From: Clostridia bacterium
GTDB lineage: Bacteria; Bacillota_A; Clostridia; Monoglobales; Monoglobaceae
Assembly: GCA_017436135.1 (NCBI GenBank)
Contig: JAFSDQ010000027.1
Location: 1 to 35,049 of the forward strand
Length of the DNA: 35,049 nucleotides
Direction of reading: 5' to 3'
The notes beneath the pieces are model-generated. The model had not been told where the DNA came from and did no database searches. It saw only the letters and a list, made by a program, of their open reading frames with translations. A program made the translations under genes and the position numbers. Shown here one piece after another: positions 26,287 to 34,500 of the stretch. Numbering within the stretch: the first letter of the stretch is position 1; the number at the start of each line of letters is the position of its first letter.

Positions 26287-27099
26287 TCAGTCTTTATGAA
26301 TTACATCTTTCATCCAATAAATTGAATTTTTCATCCATTTCGCAACATTTGGATAATCCCTGTCAGACCCCATTCCATCGGGAAGCCCCAAGCCGTGTCC
26401 GCCCTCGGGATATATGTGCATTTCAAATTTAATGCCCGCTCTCTTAAGCGCCACAGCCATATCAATTGAGCTTTCGACATCTACCGAAATATCATCTGAC
26501 ACATGCCATAAAAACGCAGGACATGTGCGCTCATCCACATTGAGATTGGAGGAAAGCCTCTTAAGGTCTTCGCTATCTGGATTTTGACTTCCCAGCAAGC
26601 AGCGAAAAGAACCGGGATGACCCTTTGGATGTATAACAGGATAGCAAAGTATCATTCCCGCAGGCTTGTTATAGCCGTACTCCATTTCTTCCGCCGCATC
26701 ATAAACCTCGCTCCTGTGCCATATCGTACCAAGCATACTTGCAAGATGTCCTCCCGCCGAAAAGCCGCACACAAAGACTTTGTCCTTGTCTATGTTATAC
26801 CGCTCTGCGTTATCCTTTATGTGCTTCATTGCATTTGATGCATCAACAAGAGGCATAGGATATTTAAAATCACTTGATGTCCTTAATACCGAATATTTAA
26901 GTACAAAGGCATTAAACCCCGCTGCCAGATAGTTTAACGCAATTTTCTCCCCCTCGTGGTCTGCACAGTACGCATATCCGCCACCGGGACACACAAGAAC
27001 AGCAGCCCTCGGCTTTGTCTCTTCGGCATCATCACAAACATACGTTGTCAATGTTACATTTGGATTTTCAGCCCTTAAACTTATCACTTCGTTAATCAT
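26287..27099 (-). CDS. Alpha/beta-hydrolase esterase (BD-FAE/acetyl-xylan-esterase-like)
   Basis: 270 residues from ATG 27099, with CGGAGAG about 6 nt upstream. The open frame reaches 27285, but that 62-residue extension is translated from an intergenic repeat and is rejected. Motifs: VLVCPGGGYAYCADHEGE (oxyanion region), VCGFSAGGHLAS (nucleophile Ser114), FLWHVSDDISVDVESS (catalytic Asp 202 or 203) and YPEGGHGLGLP (His235). There is no signal peptide, so it acts inside the cell, probably removing acetyl or other acyl esters from imported oligosaccharides. It lies between the giant esterase/deacetylase gene and the oxidoreductase. Fold and active site are clear; the acyl group is not. Confidence 0.87.
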   Translation of the reverse strand: MINEVISLRAENPNVTLTTYVCDDAEETKPRAAVLVCPGGGYAYCADHEGEKIALNYLAAGFNAFVLKYSVLRTSSDFKYPMPLVDASNAMKHIKDNAERYNIDKDKVFVCGFSAGGHLASMLGTIWHRSEVYDAAEEMEYGYNKPAGMILCYPVIHPKGHPGSFRCLLGSQNPDSEDLKRLSSNLNVDERTCPAFLWHVSDDISVDVESSIDMAVALKRAGIKFEMHIYPEGGHGLGLPDGMGSDRDYPNVAKWMKNSIYWMKDVIHKD

Positions 27100-27131
27100 A
27101 TATTTCTCTCCGATTGATTTTTTGTTTTTTA

Positions 27132-27323
27132 TGTAGGTCGGGAGGGCACAGAGACCCTCCCCTACGATTGATTTAATTCGCGCATTGTAGGGGAAGGGTT
27201 CTATCCCCTCCCGTAGCGGACCGTCGGGGACGCCGGTCCCTACGATTATTGCATCATTGTGAGGTTCGGCAGTTTTAGGCTGCACCCCGCAAAACGCACA
27301 CGAGGCGGGGCATTTGCCCCGCC
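27132..27323. repeat. Mosaic of GTAGGG...CCCTAC intergenic palindromes
   Basis: This 190-nt part of the 232-nt gene-free spacer is a string of related inverted repeats: GTAGGTCGGGAGGG...CCCTCCCCTAC (27133-27165), GTAGGGGAAGGG...CCCCTCCCGTAG (27187-27216) and GGGGACGCCGGTCCCTAC to 27243. A GC-rich palindrome follows at 27304-27323. It is GC-rich compared with its surroundings. Such short non-coding palindromic elements occur in many copies in Clostridia genomes. They seem to have landed between two operon genes and supply the terminator-like hairpin there. Confidence 0.7.
27304..27323 (-). terminator. GC-rich hairpin after the giant esterase/deacetylase gene
   Basis: An 8-bp stem GGCGGGGC/GCCCCGCC with a 4-nt loop starts 9 nt after the stop at 27332. 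On the transcript it is followed by TCGTGTGCGTTTT, with no immediate U-run, so it is at best a leaky terminator. It belongs to the repeat mosaic. Confidence 0.45.
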
Positions 27324-27331
27324 ATCATTGA

Positions 27332-30300
27332 TTACTCACCTTTTGCAATCGTTATATTACCTGCATTACGTGCCTTGATGTTCATTGTCAACACGCCGCC
27401 GTCTACTGTTGAAGGAATAGTTTCTCCGCCAATAGTTGCACTTGCAGTCGTCCAACCGCCAGGCAGGGTTACGTTAACTGTAAGAGTTGCATCGTAAAGA
27501 GCGTTTACGCCAAGGTCATCCTCCAGAGCGAAAACTATAGTAGTGTCGGTAGTTTCTTTAAGTGATAATCTTGTGTTTACTCTCTGCTTTGCATACACAC
27601 TTGCCTCGTCATACGTAGTTACCCAAAGCTGTCCTGCTTTTGCCTTGTCTGCAACATATTCAAGATGTGCTGTAGCAATTTCTTTGCTGATAGGTGCCCA
27701 AGCGTTTTCGTCACCTTCTACACCATGCCACATTCCAACAACCCAGCCGCCTTTTGCTATCGCATTATCAACATATCCGTTTGCAATTTCTACTGTGGTC
27801 GGCGTATTAACTCCTTGAGCTTTTCCTACCATCTGTGCTGCAGTTAAAGTATAGAGGCTTCGGCTTTCGCTCTCACCTTTTTTGAATACAGTCTTTTGGG
27901 TAAGGGGCAAAGGATTATAGCTTGCGCCTGTTCGTCTCAAAGCAAAATGCTCTTCTGCTGCCTTTCTTCTGATACGTTCATTGCTTGAACCACCGGGGGT
28001 AAGCAAGCCAACTATCTTGTGTCCCGGGAATTTTTCTAAAAGAGCAGCTCTTCCGCCGTCAATTTCCTCCTCAAGCTCTTCTGCTGACAAAGAGGTAAAG
28101 GCACTCTGGTTATGGTTCTTGGTATGATTGGCAACGCCCCAACGTCCGTTTGCCGCAAGAGCTTGTGCCTGCTCCCATGTCATAACTCCTGTATTGGTTG
28201 CCCCGCCCATCCAGGCAGGAACCAGACCCATAGTAGCCTTTAATGTGTTTGTTTCAAGACCTTTTGCTGTTTCAATTCTTGCAAGCTCTGTATTGAGCCA
28301 GTCGTGCGTATAATAGTAGCCGTCATCTGTAAGCAATGTATAGATTGCAGGATAGTTGTTGTAAACCGATGCAATCTCGATATCTACAGAATTATCCACA
28401 AGCGAGCTTACAACCTGAAAACTCATAGTCTTTGTCTCTCCACCCTCGGTATATGTAACCGTAAGGGTTGAGAAGTCGCCTGCAATTGCAGTTTTCGGCA
28501 CAAGTACACCGTCTGCAGTCAGCTCTGCCGCTGTATCACCCGAAAGGGTAAATGTACCCTCTAATCCCGAAGCTACAGGCATAACAGGGATAACACCATT
28601 AGTTGTGCAGTTCTTGTCATCACCATCTGTTGCGGGTAATGTAATTGTTCCACCGTTTTCTATATGCTTAATTCCGCCGGGGGTGATTACATCTATTCCG
28701 TCAGCTGTGCCCTGTCCGCGAAGATGAGCAAGCATTCCACGTGCAGCCTCAACACCGAGTTCGTTGAGAGCATACTGATTATAGTGTACGTGGTCACTCA
28801 TAAGACCTCTCCAGCTTGCAGGAATATTTTCCTGACCGCCGTAGAATATTTCACCTGCGTACTTTTCTGCAAACCATTCTTCTATGGTTGCATTACTTGA
28901 CCAACGCTCCATAACGTCTGCTACGACAAATATATCACTCTGCTTTTCGCCCATTTTGTATTGAGCAATACGGGGACCTGTCAGCTTAAGCGAGGTATCA
29001 GCCGCATCTGTAGAAGCAGTAAAGTTAAGCAAGCTCGAACGTACAGGCAGAATTCCGCCATATTCGATGCCCCACTCTTTAAACTTACCATGGAGTTCCA
29101 TAAACGCTGCTTCATATTCTGCAGCTGTGTAGGAGCCGTTCTCGTTACAGCCCTGATTCCAGAAATAAACCTGTCTGCCTAATGTATATCCCTCTGCGTT
29201 GTTAACTGAAGTTATAGCCGCCTCATACTGATTCTTTGCTTTGGTGTAACAGTCATAAGGCTTTGCATCTGTCGTTCCTTCATTGTCCGGGTTCCAATAT
29301 CCATTGACATCACTTCCCCCTGAATATGGCTCTCCTGTATCAATTTCCGCCTGTTTCGGGAAGCCTGTACCGCCCCATGCAGCCTTTACAACGAGGACAG
29401 TTCTGCCTGTTTCCTCATGCCATGTTTTTGCAAGTGCGCTGTCCCAGCCCGTATTTCCGCTTGTGCTCAAAGTATTGTTACCCATAGTGCCATAATATAC
29501 TGTATCTGCAGCAGGCTTAAAGCTGATACTTGCGTCACCACCCTGACCTACAGCATTTGACTGACCCGCTACAAGAATAACATCTACTATCTTTGACTGG
29601 TCTGCAAAAGGCAATCTCTTTTCAAAAACAGTTTCTCCCATATCTGTTACCGCAACAAGAAGCTCGTCGCCTTCCTGTGCCGTCGGCAAAGTCGGGTAAG
29701 CCTCATTTACCTCATACGCAACCTCAAGACTTGCAGCACCGTTTGTAAATACCGCTGCATCACTGCTGTTTGAGTATAAAACCTCTGTGCCGCGCATCAG
29801 CTTCAATGTTGCAACTATTTTATCAGAGGGAGCACCCGCAGTAAGAGAAAGCGAAGCTTTTATTCCCTCATTGCCATCCATATAGGTAACGGCATTATTA
29901 TCTCCGTCTTTAAAGCGTGCTGTGACTTTCAGGGGTGCAGGCTCTGCCATCACCGACACCGAAGAAAGAACAGGAGCTATATTTGTTATATCTTCCCAGA
30001 GATATACAGTCGCTTTTCTTATATCGCTACCCGTAGCGGTAACACTTGCTGCAGAAACTGCGGTTAAGCTTGGCTCTCCCAAATCTTCCATATTGATAGC
30101 AATAAGTGTGCCTTTAGTATCATAAAGACCAAGGATAACCTTTGCGTCGCCATCATAATCAGAAACCTCTACATCAGCCGTTACCTCTGTAGCATTCGCC
30201 AGAAGTCCGTTTGTGTCTGTGATTTGCTGATCCTCCTGGTTGGTGAATTTCACACTCTTCCAGGCTGTAACTATATCATAATAACCACTCTTTGTACTCT

Positions 30301-33076
30301 GATAATCTCTTGCAATTGCATCTGTTGACAAAGCCTCGGTATAAACCTTGAAGTCTGCAATTTTACCGTCAAAGCCAAGTCCGCTCGCACCCGCACAGTT
30401 ACCGATTGCAAGCTTAACGTTGTTTGTGTCGCCGGACTCATCGCCAAACACAGTCGCAAAGGCTTTACGATTTCCTGTCGTTTCCTGACAGCTTCCTGCC
30501 CATTCGCCGTTTATATAGAAGTTAACTGTATAATATCCCTGCTCTTCAGTTGTTTCCGTAGCCGCAGCCGTCTGGGTCCATACTCTTGTAAGAGTTATAT
30601 GCTCCCACTTGTTCAGGTTATCGTCGGTCCATACATATTCAGAATTTGCAAGAGCAGAATTTGTGATAGAATATGTTGCAGACGGTGCTCCACTGGTACC
30701 TGCATCAAACATAGTTTTCAGCATTCTTGTATTCTCATTCTTAAGGCTGTAGCCCCAACGAGCCTTATCTCCTACCTCACCAAAGCTGAAGAAGTAACTG
30801 TTATTGGTGACGTTATCCGAATGCACCCACGCAGAAATGGTCATTGCATCTGCGTCATATACAGTCTTATCCCTAATCGATACATTTACCGCCCTGGTGC
30901 CTTTGTTTGAAGCTGTATCATCGGTAGCATCAAAAGCAAGGTAAGGTGTGCCTTGTTCGGTCACGCCATACGCGGGCTTCACGCCATTTTCATTAACACC
31001 ATAGATAATCTTCTCTACTTTATTGTTACCGCTCTCATCTGCAACTACAATTGTTGAGCTGCTGCAGAGCGACAAGTCCATATCAAATACAAGTGTAGAG
31101 TCTGTATCGTACCAGTCGCCAACTGTCGCATTGTAATCAGCTGCGATTTCCTCTGCCGACTTAATACCGGTCCAAAGCTTGAAATCACCGATAGAACCGC
31201 CATAGGCGTTTCCGCTACCGCCTGCACAGTTACCAATTGCGAGCTTTACATCATTCACTGCCGTAGAATCAGCGTGTGCATATTCGCCAGCGTATGTGGT
31301 ACGCGCAGCCGTTGCGCTGGTGTAAGTCGCAGTCAAAACACCATCTATGTACAAATTAACCGTATAATTGCCCGTTTCAGCTGCTTCAGCCGTTGCTGCA
31401 CTCTCCTGATTCCACTTTCTTGTAACCGTTACATGCTTCCATGCGGTAGTATATTCCACAGGCCATATATTATAATTAGTTGAACTGTTAACATTTGCAA
31501 GCGCATACATTGCTGGCGAAGAAGTCCCGTTCGAGCCAAACATAGTCACAAGTCTAGTGGTATTGTCTTGCTTAAGGCCGTGCGACCAGTGGTTTTTAGC
31601 CTGACTCATTTCACCAAAGCTGAAGATATATCCCGCAGCTGTTGGATTGCTTGAGCGCACCCATGCAGAAGCAGTTATTTCGTCTGCATTATATACAGCC
31701 TGCCCTGCAGTACCTGTAAGAGGTACATTTACCGCAAGGGTGTTTGCATATGTAGAACCAGTCGAACCCACAAGATTTTCCACATTTTCTGCTGTTTCAA
31801 AATTGAGATATTTCGTTCCTTGTTCGGTTACACCAAATGTAGGCTTACGCCCATTATTCGAAACACCATAGGTAATTGTGCCTGTTATTCCACTGTTGCT
31901 TGAGTCTGCAACAACAACAGAGCTTGCACTGCTACCTGCCAAATCCATATCAAATACTAATGTCGAAGTTGTCGAAGGATTTTCGGGGTCTTCGGGGTCC
32001 TCTGGCTCTGTCGGGTCTTCGGGGTCTGTGGGGTTTCCCGGTTCCTCGGGGTCATCACCACCATTATCGTCGCCATTATCGTCGCCACCTGTTACTTCGC
32101 CATAGAAATCATCATAAGTTGCATTATAATCTTCCAGCATTTGTTCCGTTGTCAAAATTCCTGTATAAAGCTTAAAATCCGCTATTTTACCGCCGTAAGC
32201 ATTTCCGCCGCTACCCGCGAAGTTACCAATTGCAAGCTTTACATCTTTATTTGTATCAAATTTCGATGCATATGTCTGGCGGACCTTAGGCGCATCCGAG
32301 TTAGTATAGCTTCCTCTCCAAACTCCATCTATATAGAAATTAACTGTATAATAGCCTGTTTCACCAATGGTTTCTGTTGCATCAGCCGTCTTTGTCCATT
32401 CTCTTGTAATCGTTACATATTTCCACGCATCACTATTTGTAGTTTCCCACATATAGTTCTTTTTATTTCCTTTACTCGTATCCTCCAAATATATCTCACT
32501 ATTTCCAAACGAATCAACTCCACTCACAGCAGCGGCTTCCAGCCTTGTAGACATGTGTATATTATTATTATTTGAATGCCTGAAACTATAGCCGTAATCT
32601 GTAGTAAGATCCATTTGACCAAAGCTGAAAAGAAATCCGTTATTTTTATAAATAGTGTCATTATACGAGCAATCTGAATAAACCCATGCAGATACAGACA
32701 GCTCATTCGCGTCATACACAGCTTGCCCCGCAGTACCGGTAAGGGGTACATTAACTGCTCTGTTACCCACATTTGTCTCAGAGGCATCCGCAGCAGTTTT
32801 AAAATTAAGGTATTTTGTTCCCTGTGCGGTCACACCATATGTAGGTGTTTTGCCACTCGCAGCAACACCATAATAAATCGTGCCCGTCTTACCACTGTTA
32901 CTTGAGTCTGTTACAGTGATAGACTCTGCCGTACAGCCTGATAAATCCATATCGAATATCAGGGTAGGCGTTGAGCTCGTTCCTGTTTCCGTTCCTGTCG
33001 CTCCAACCGATATGCCCATCGGCAGTATGGTCAAAGCCATACAAAGAATGAGCATTACAGCCATTATTTTTTTCAT
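27332..33076 (-). CDS. Giant secreted protein: three LamG modules, SASA-type acetylesterase, NodB-type deacetylase
   Basis: 1,914 residues; ATG 33076 with AGAGGTG upstream. Signal peptide MKKIMAVMLILCMALTILPM to about residue 26. Three LamG modules lie at about 37-325, 368-650 and 656-930, each starting (L/V)FDMDL, the first two joined by an acidic Asp/Glu/Pro/Gly linker. An Ig-like region (935-1150) follows. A SASA/SGNH esterase module (about 1160-1450) has VAGQSNAVGQGG with the nucleophile serine and SDHVHYNQYALNELG with the catalytic Asp/His. A small beta domain precedes a polysaccharide-deacetylase-like module (about 1560-1825) with LLTDDGYYY and ANHTKNHNQS, equivalents of NodB motifs 1 and 2 (metal-binding Asp and His-x3-His). 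A C-terminal beta domain ends at 1914. It has no SLH or LPxTG signal. One chain thus binds a glycan and carries two unrelated deacylase folds. It heads the first transcription unit. Confidence 0.88.
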   Translation of the reverse strand: MKKIMAVMLILCMALTILPMGISVGATGTETGTSSTPTLIFDMDLSGCTAESITVTDSSNSGKTGTIYYGVAASGKTPTYGVTAQGTKYLNFKTAADASETNVGNRAVNVPLTGTAGQAVYDANELSVSAWVYSDCSYNDTIYKNNGFLFSFGQMDLTTDYGYSFRHSNNNNIHMSTRLEAAAVSGVDSFGNSEIYLEDTSKGNKKNYMWETTNSDAWKYVTITREWTKTADATETIGETGYYTVNFYIDGVWRGSYTNSDAPKVRQTYASKFDTNKDVKLAIGNFAGSGGNAYGGKIADFKLYTGILTTEQMLEDYNATYDDFYGEVTGGDDNGDDNGGDDPEEPGNPTDPEDPTEPEDPEDPENPSTTSTLVFDMDLAGSSASSVVVADSSNSGITGTITYGVSNNGRKPTFGVTEQGTKYLNFETAENVENLVGSTGSTYANTLAVNVPLTGTAGQAVYNADEITASAWVRSSNPTAAGYIFSFGEMSQAKNHWSHGLKQDNTTRLVTMFGSNGTSSPAMYALANVNSSTNYNIWPVEYTTAWKHVTVTRKWNQESAATAEAAETGNYTVNLYIDGVLTATYTSATAARTTYAGEYAHADSTAVNDVKLAIGNCAGGSGNAYGGSIGDFKLWTGIKSAEEIAADYNATVGDWYDTDSTLVFDMDLSLCSSSTIVVADESGNNKVEKIIYGVNENGVKPAYGVTEQGTPYLAFDATDDTASNKGTRAVNVSIRDKTVYDADAMTISAWVHSDNVTNNSYFFSFGEVGDKARWGYSLKNENTRMLKTMFDAGTSGAPSATYSITNSALANSEYVWTDDNLNKWEHITLTRVWTQTAAATETTEEQGYYTVNFYINGEWAGSCQETTGNRKAFATVFGDESGDTNNVKLAIGNCAGASGLGFDGKIADFKVYTEALSTDAIARDYQSTKSGYYDIVTAWKSVKFTNQEDQQITDTNGLLANATEVTADVEVSDYDGDAKVILGLYDTKGTLIAINMEDLGEPSLTAVSAASVTATGSDIRKATVYLWEDITNIAPVLSSVSVMAEPAPLKVTARFKDGDNNAVTYMDGNEGIKASLSLTAGAPSDKIVATLKLMRGTEVLYSNSSDAAVFTNGAASLEVAYEVNEAYPTLPTAQEGDELLVAVTDMGETVFEKRLPFADQSKIVDVILVAGQSNAVGQGGDASISFKPAADTVYYGTMGNNTLSTSGNTGWDSALAKTWHEETGRTVLVVKAAWGGTGFPKQAEIDTGEPYSGGSDVNGYWNPDNEGTTDAKPYDCYTKAKNQYEAAITSVNNAEGYTLGRQVYFWNQGCNENGSYTAAEYEAAFMELHGKFKEWGIEYGGILPVRSSLLNFTASTDAADTSLKLTGPRIAQYKMGEKQSDIFVVADVMERWSSNATIEEWFAEKYAGEIFYGGQENIPASWRGLMSDHVHYNQYALNELGVEAARGMLAHLRGQGTADGIDVITPGGIKHIENGGTITLPATDGDDKNCTTNGVIPVMPVASGLEGTFTLSGDTAAELTADGVLVPKTAIAGDFSTLTVTYTEGGETKTMSFQVVSSLVDNSVDIEIASVYNNYPAIYTLLTDDGYYYTHDWLNTELARIETAKGLETNTLKATMGLVPAWMGGATNTGVMTWEQAQALAANGRWGVANHTKNHNQSAFTSLSAEELEEEIDGGRAALLEKFPGHKIVGLLTPGGSSNERIRRKAAEEHFALRRTGASYNPLPLTQKTVFKKGESESRSLYTLTAAQMVGKAQGVNTPTTVEIANGYVDNAIAKGGWVVGMWHGVEGDENAWAPISKEIATAHLEYVADKAKAGQLWVTTYDEASVYAKQRVNTRLSLKETTDTTIVFALEDDLGVNALYDATLTVNVTLPGGWTTASATIGGETIPSTVDGGVLTMNIKARNAGNITIAKGE

Positions 33077-33177
33077 AAAAAAACACCTCTTTTTATTTTT
33101 TGAATTTCCCTTTGAGGAAATTTATAATTTTCTCTTTTTCATTTCTAAATCTGCGTTTTTCATACTCTATCATCCTT

Positions 33178-33207
33178 ATTATAAACTCTTGAGGGATGTA
33201 ATGTCAA
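33178..33207 (-). promoter_or_regulatory. Sigma-A-type promoter of the giant esterase/deacetylase operon
   Basis: Minus-strand TTGACA (33207-33202) and TATAAT (33183-33178) are separated by 18 nt. Predicted transcription starts roughly 95 nt before the ATG at 33076. The sequence around the -35 is shared with the promoter at 24953-24981. Confidence 0.82.
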
Positions 33208-33213
33208 ACATAT

Positions 33214-33240
33214 AATATAATACATTTGCTGTATTATATT
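33214..33240. promoter_or_regulatory. Perfect LysR-type operator in the divergent spacer
   Basis: AATATAATAC-ATTTGCT-GTATTATATT is a perfect 10-bp inverted repeat with a 7-nt spacer. Its core ATAC-N7-GTAT equals the classical T-N11-A LysR box. It lies 12 nt from the -35 of the leftward promoter (centre near -60) and 27 nt from the -35 of lysR. A second, overlapping repeat (33227-33250, TGCTGTATTA/TAATATAGCA, one mismatch) may be an additional site. Position and divergence point to control by the adjacent LysR protein. Confidence 0.8.
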
Positions 33241-33266
33241 TAATATAGCAGAGCGCATTTTTCCTC

Positions 33267-33295
33267 TTGATATACTATAAAATATATGGTACAAT
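33267..33295 (+). promoter_or_regulatory. Promoter of the lysR gene
   Basis: TTGATA (33267-33272) and TACAAT (33290-33295) are spaced 17 nt apart. Transcription should start near 33302, giving a leader of about 28 nt with a GGGGGA ribosome binding site before the ATG at 33330. The LysR box just upstream suggests autoregulation. Confidence 0.7.
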
Positions 33296-33329
33296 AACTT
33301 TACTATAATATAACTAATGGGGGAAAATT

Positions 33330-34205
33330 ATGGAGCTGTTACAACTTAAATATTTTATCGAATCTGTTAAAACCCTGAACTTTTCTCACACGGCAAAGAA
33401 ATTTTCTGTTCCGCCGTCAGCCGTTTCCCAGTCTATTAAGAGACTGGAAACAGAACTTGGAGCGACTTTGTTTAATCGTTCGAATAACAAGATAGTTCCC
33501 ACGGAATGCGGGAAAATATTGTATAATCAGGTCAGTATTTCCTTGTCCGCTCTTGAAGATGGTTTAAATGAACTTAAACTATTCAACTCCGGAATATCAG
33601 GAAATCTCTCCATTTTAATAGAATCAAACAGATCTTTTTTGATAGCTTGTATTACAAAATTCAAATCAATGCATCCGCATCTTGAATTTAATATTAGTCA
33701 TCGCCGCCATAGTGATGATACTACTGATTTTGATATTATCATAAGTGACACTCATATAAATGATAGAAAATATGAAAGGATCCCTCTTATCCGCGAGCGG
33801 ATATTGCTCGCTGTTTCAAAATCACATCCTCTTGCAAACGAAACAAGTGTAAAACTGTCGCGTCTGAAAAACGAGCCAATTATTTCAATGCATTCAGGCA
33901 GTAGTTTGCACTCTATATTGCTGGATATTTTCAAGCCAACGGATTTCGTACCAAACATCACTATTTTCTGTGATGACCCTAATTACACAAGACTATATAC
34001 TTCTCTTGGCTTTGGGGTATGCCTTTTCCCTGAAATTTCCTGGCATGACAACCTTAATGAGAACATAGTTCTGCTTCCGTTTGAGCCACTGTCTCACGAA
34101 AGGATAACATACCTGTACTACAAACCAAAGAATAAAAATAATATTGCTGCACTGTTTAAAGAGTTTATTGTGATAAATGCAGAAGAAAACCACTTAACCA
34201 AATAA
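33330..34205 (+). CDS. LysR-family transcriptional regulator
   Basis: 291 residues, normal for LysR. The N-terminal winged helix-turn-helix (about 1-60) has the family signature: LKYFIESVKTLNFSHTAKKF, PPSAVSQSIKRLETELGATL and FNRSNNKIVPTECGKIL. The rest is a periplasmic-binding-protein-like effector domain (LSILIESNRSFLIACITKFK to the C terminus). It is the only intact plus-strand gene and is transcribed divergently from the polysaccharide operon, the usual layout for a LysR activator and its target. A matching operator occurs between them and again 8 kb away. The inducer is probably a sugar or sugar acid made by the pathway, but this is not readable from the sequence. Confidence 0.93.
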   Translation: MELLQLKYFIESVKTLNFSHTAKKFSVPPSAVSQSIKRLETELGATLFNRSNNKIVPTECGKILYNQVSISLSALEDGLNELKLFNSGISGNLSILIESNRSFLIACITKFKSMHPHLEFNISHRRHSDDTTDFDIIISDTHINDRKYERIPLIRERILLAVSKSHPLANETSVKLSRLKNEPIISMHSGSSLHSILLDIFKPTDFVPNITIFCDDPNYTRLYTSLGFGVCLFPEISWHDNLNENIVLLPFEPLSHERITYLYYKPKNKNNIAALFKEFIVINAEENHLTK

Positions 34206-34250
34206 AGTTGCACACAATACACCCCTGTAGCGAAAAAAGCCCGAAAATAG

Positions 34251-34292
34251 AAAAAAGAGGACTTTTGCAATTTGCAAAAGTCCTCTTTTTTT
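34251..34292 (+). terminator. Strong rho-independent terminator after lysR
   Basis: A perfect 14-bp inverted repeat (GAGGACTTTTGCAA and complement, 34257-34285), preceded by six A and followed by seven T. It starts about 50 nt after the lysR stop and can act in both directions. Confidence 0.93.
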
Positions 34293-34441
34293 GGGTATAA
34301 TTGATTTTCTGTCCCATCAACTATTTTTTGCAGTTAAAATTAAACATTCTAACATATTGTAAACCCTTTTCAAAAAATAACTATAATTTAATTTTAACAC
34401 AACCCCATTTATAAAGACTATATAATCCGGATGCCAAAGAA
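34293..34441. other. AT-rich spacer without visible genes
   Basis: About 150 nt of AT-rich sequence between two terminators (part of the roughly 295-nt gene-free stretch after lysR). No reading frame, promoter pair or repeat that I can defend was found. Confidence 0.4.
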
Positions 34442-34481
34442 AAGCGGAATCGAGAAATCGGAAAAAATCTCGGTTCCGCTT
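34442..34481 (-). terminator. Terminator-like hairpin after the hicB remnant
   Basis: A 14-bp stem with one mismatch (AAGCGGAATCGAGA against TCTCGGTTCCGCTT) and a 12-nt loop begins 20 nt past the stop of the HicB-like remnant. On the minus transcript it is followed by TTCTTTGG. It looks like the original terminator of that gene. Confidence 0.65.
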
Positions 34482-34500
34482 GACATTTTGTTAAAGAATT

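Noticed and set aside
27100..27285. N-terminal extension of the esterase reading frame (62 codons)
   Set aside because: It is translated from the palindromic intergenic repeats, has no family similarity, and a good ribosome binding site precedes the ATG at 27099.
31970..32100. Possible tandem-repeat or CRISPR-like array
   Set aside because: Repeats are short, irregular and in frame; they encode the acidic linker of the giant protein.
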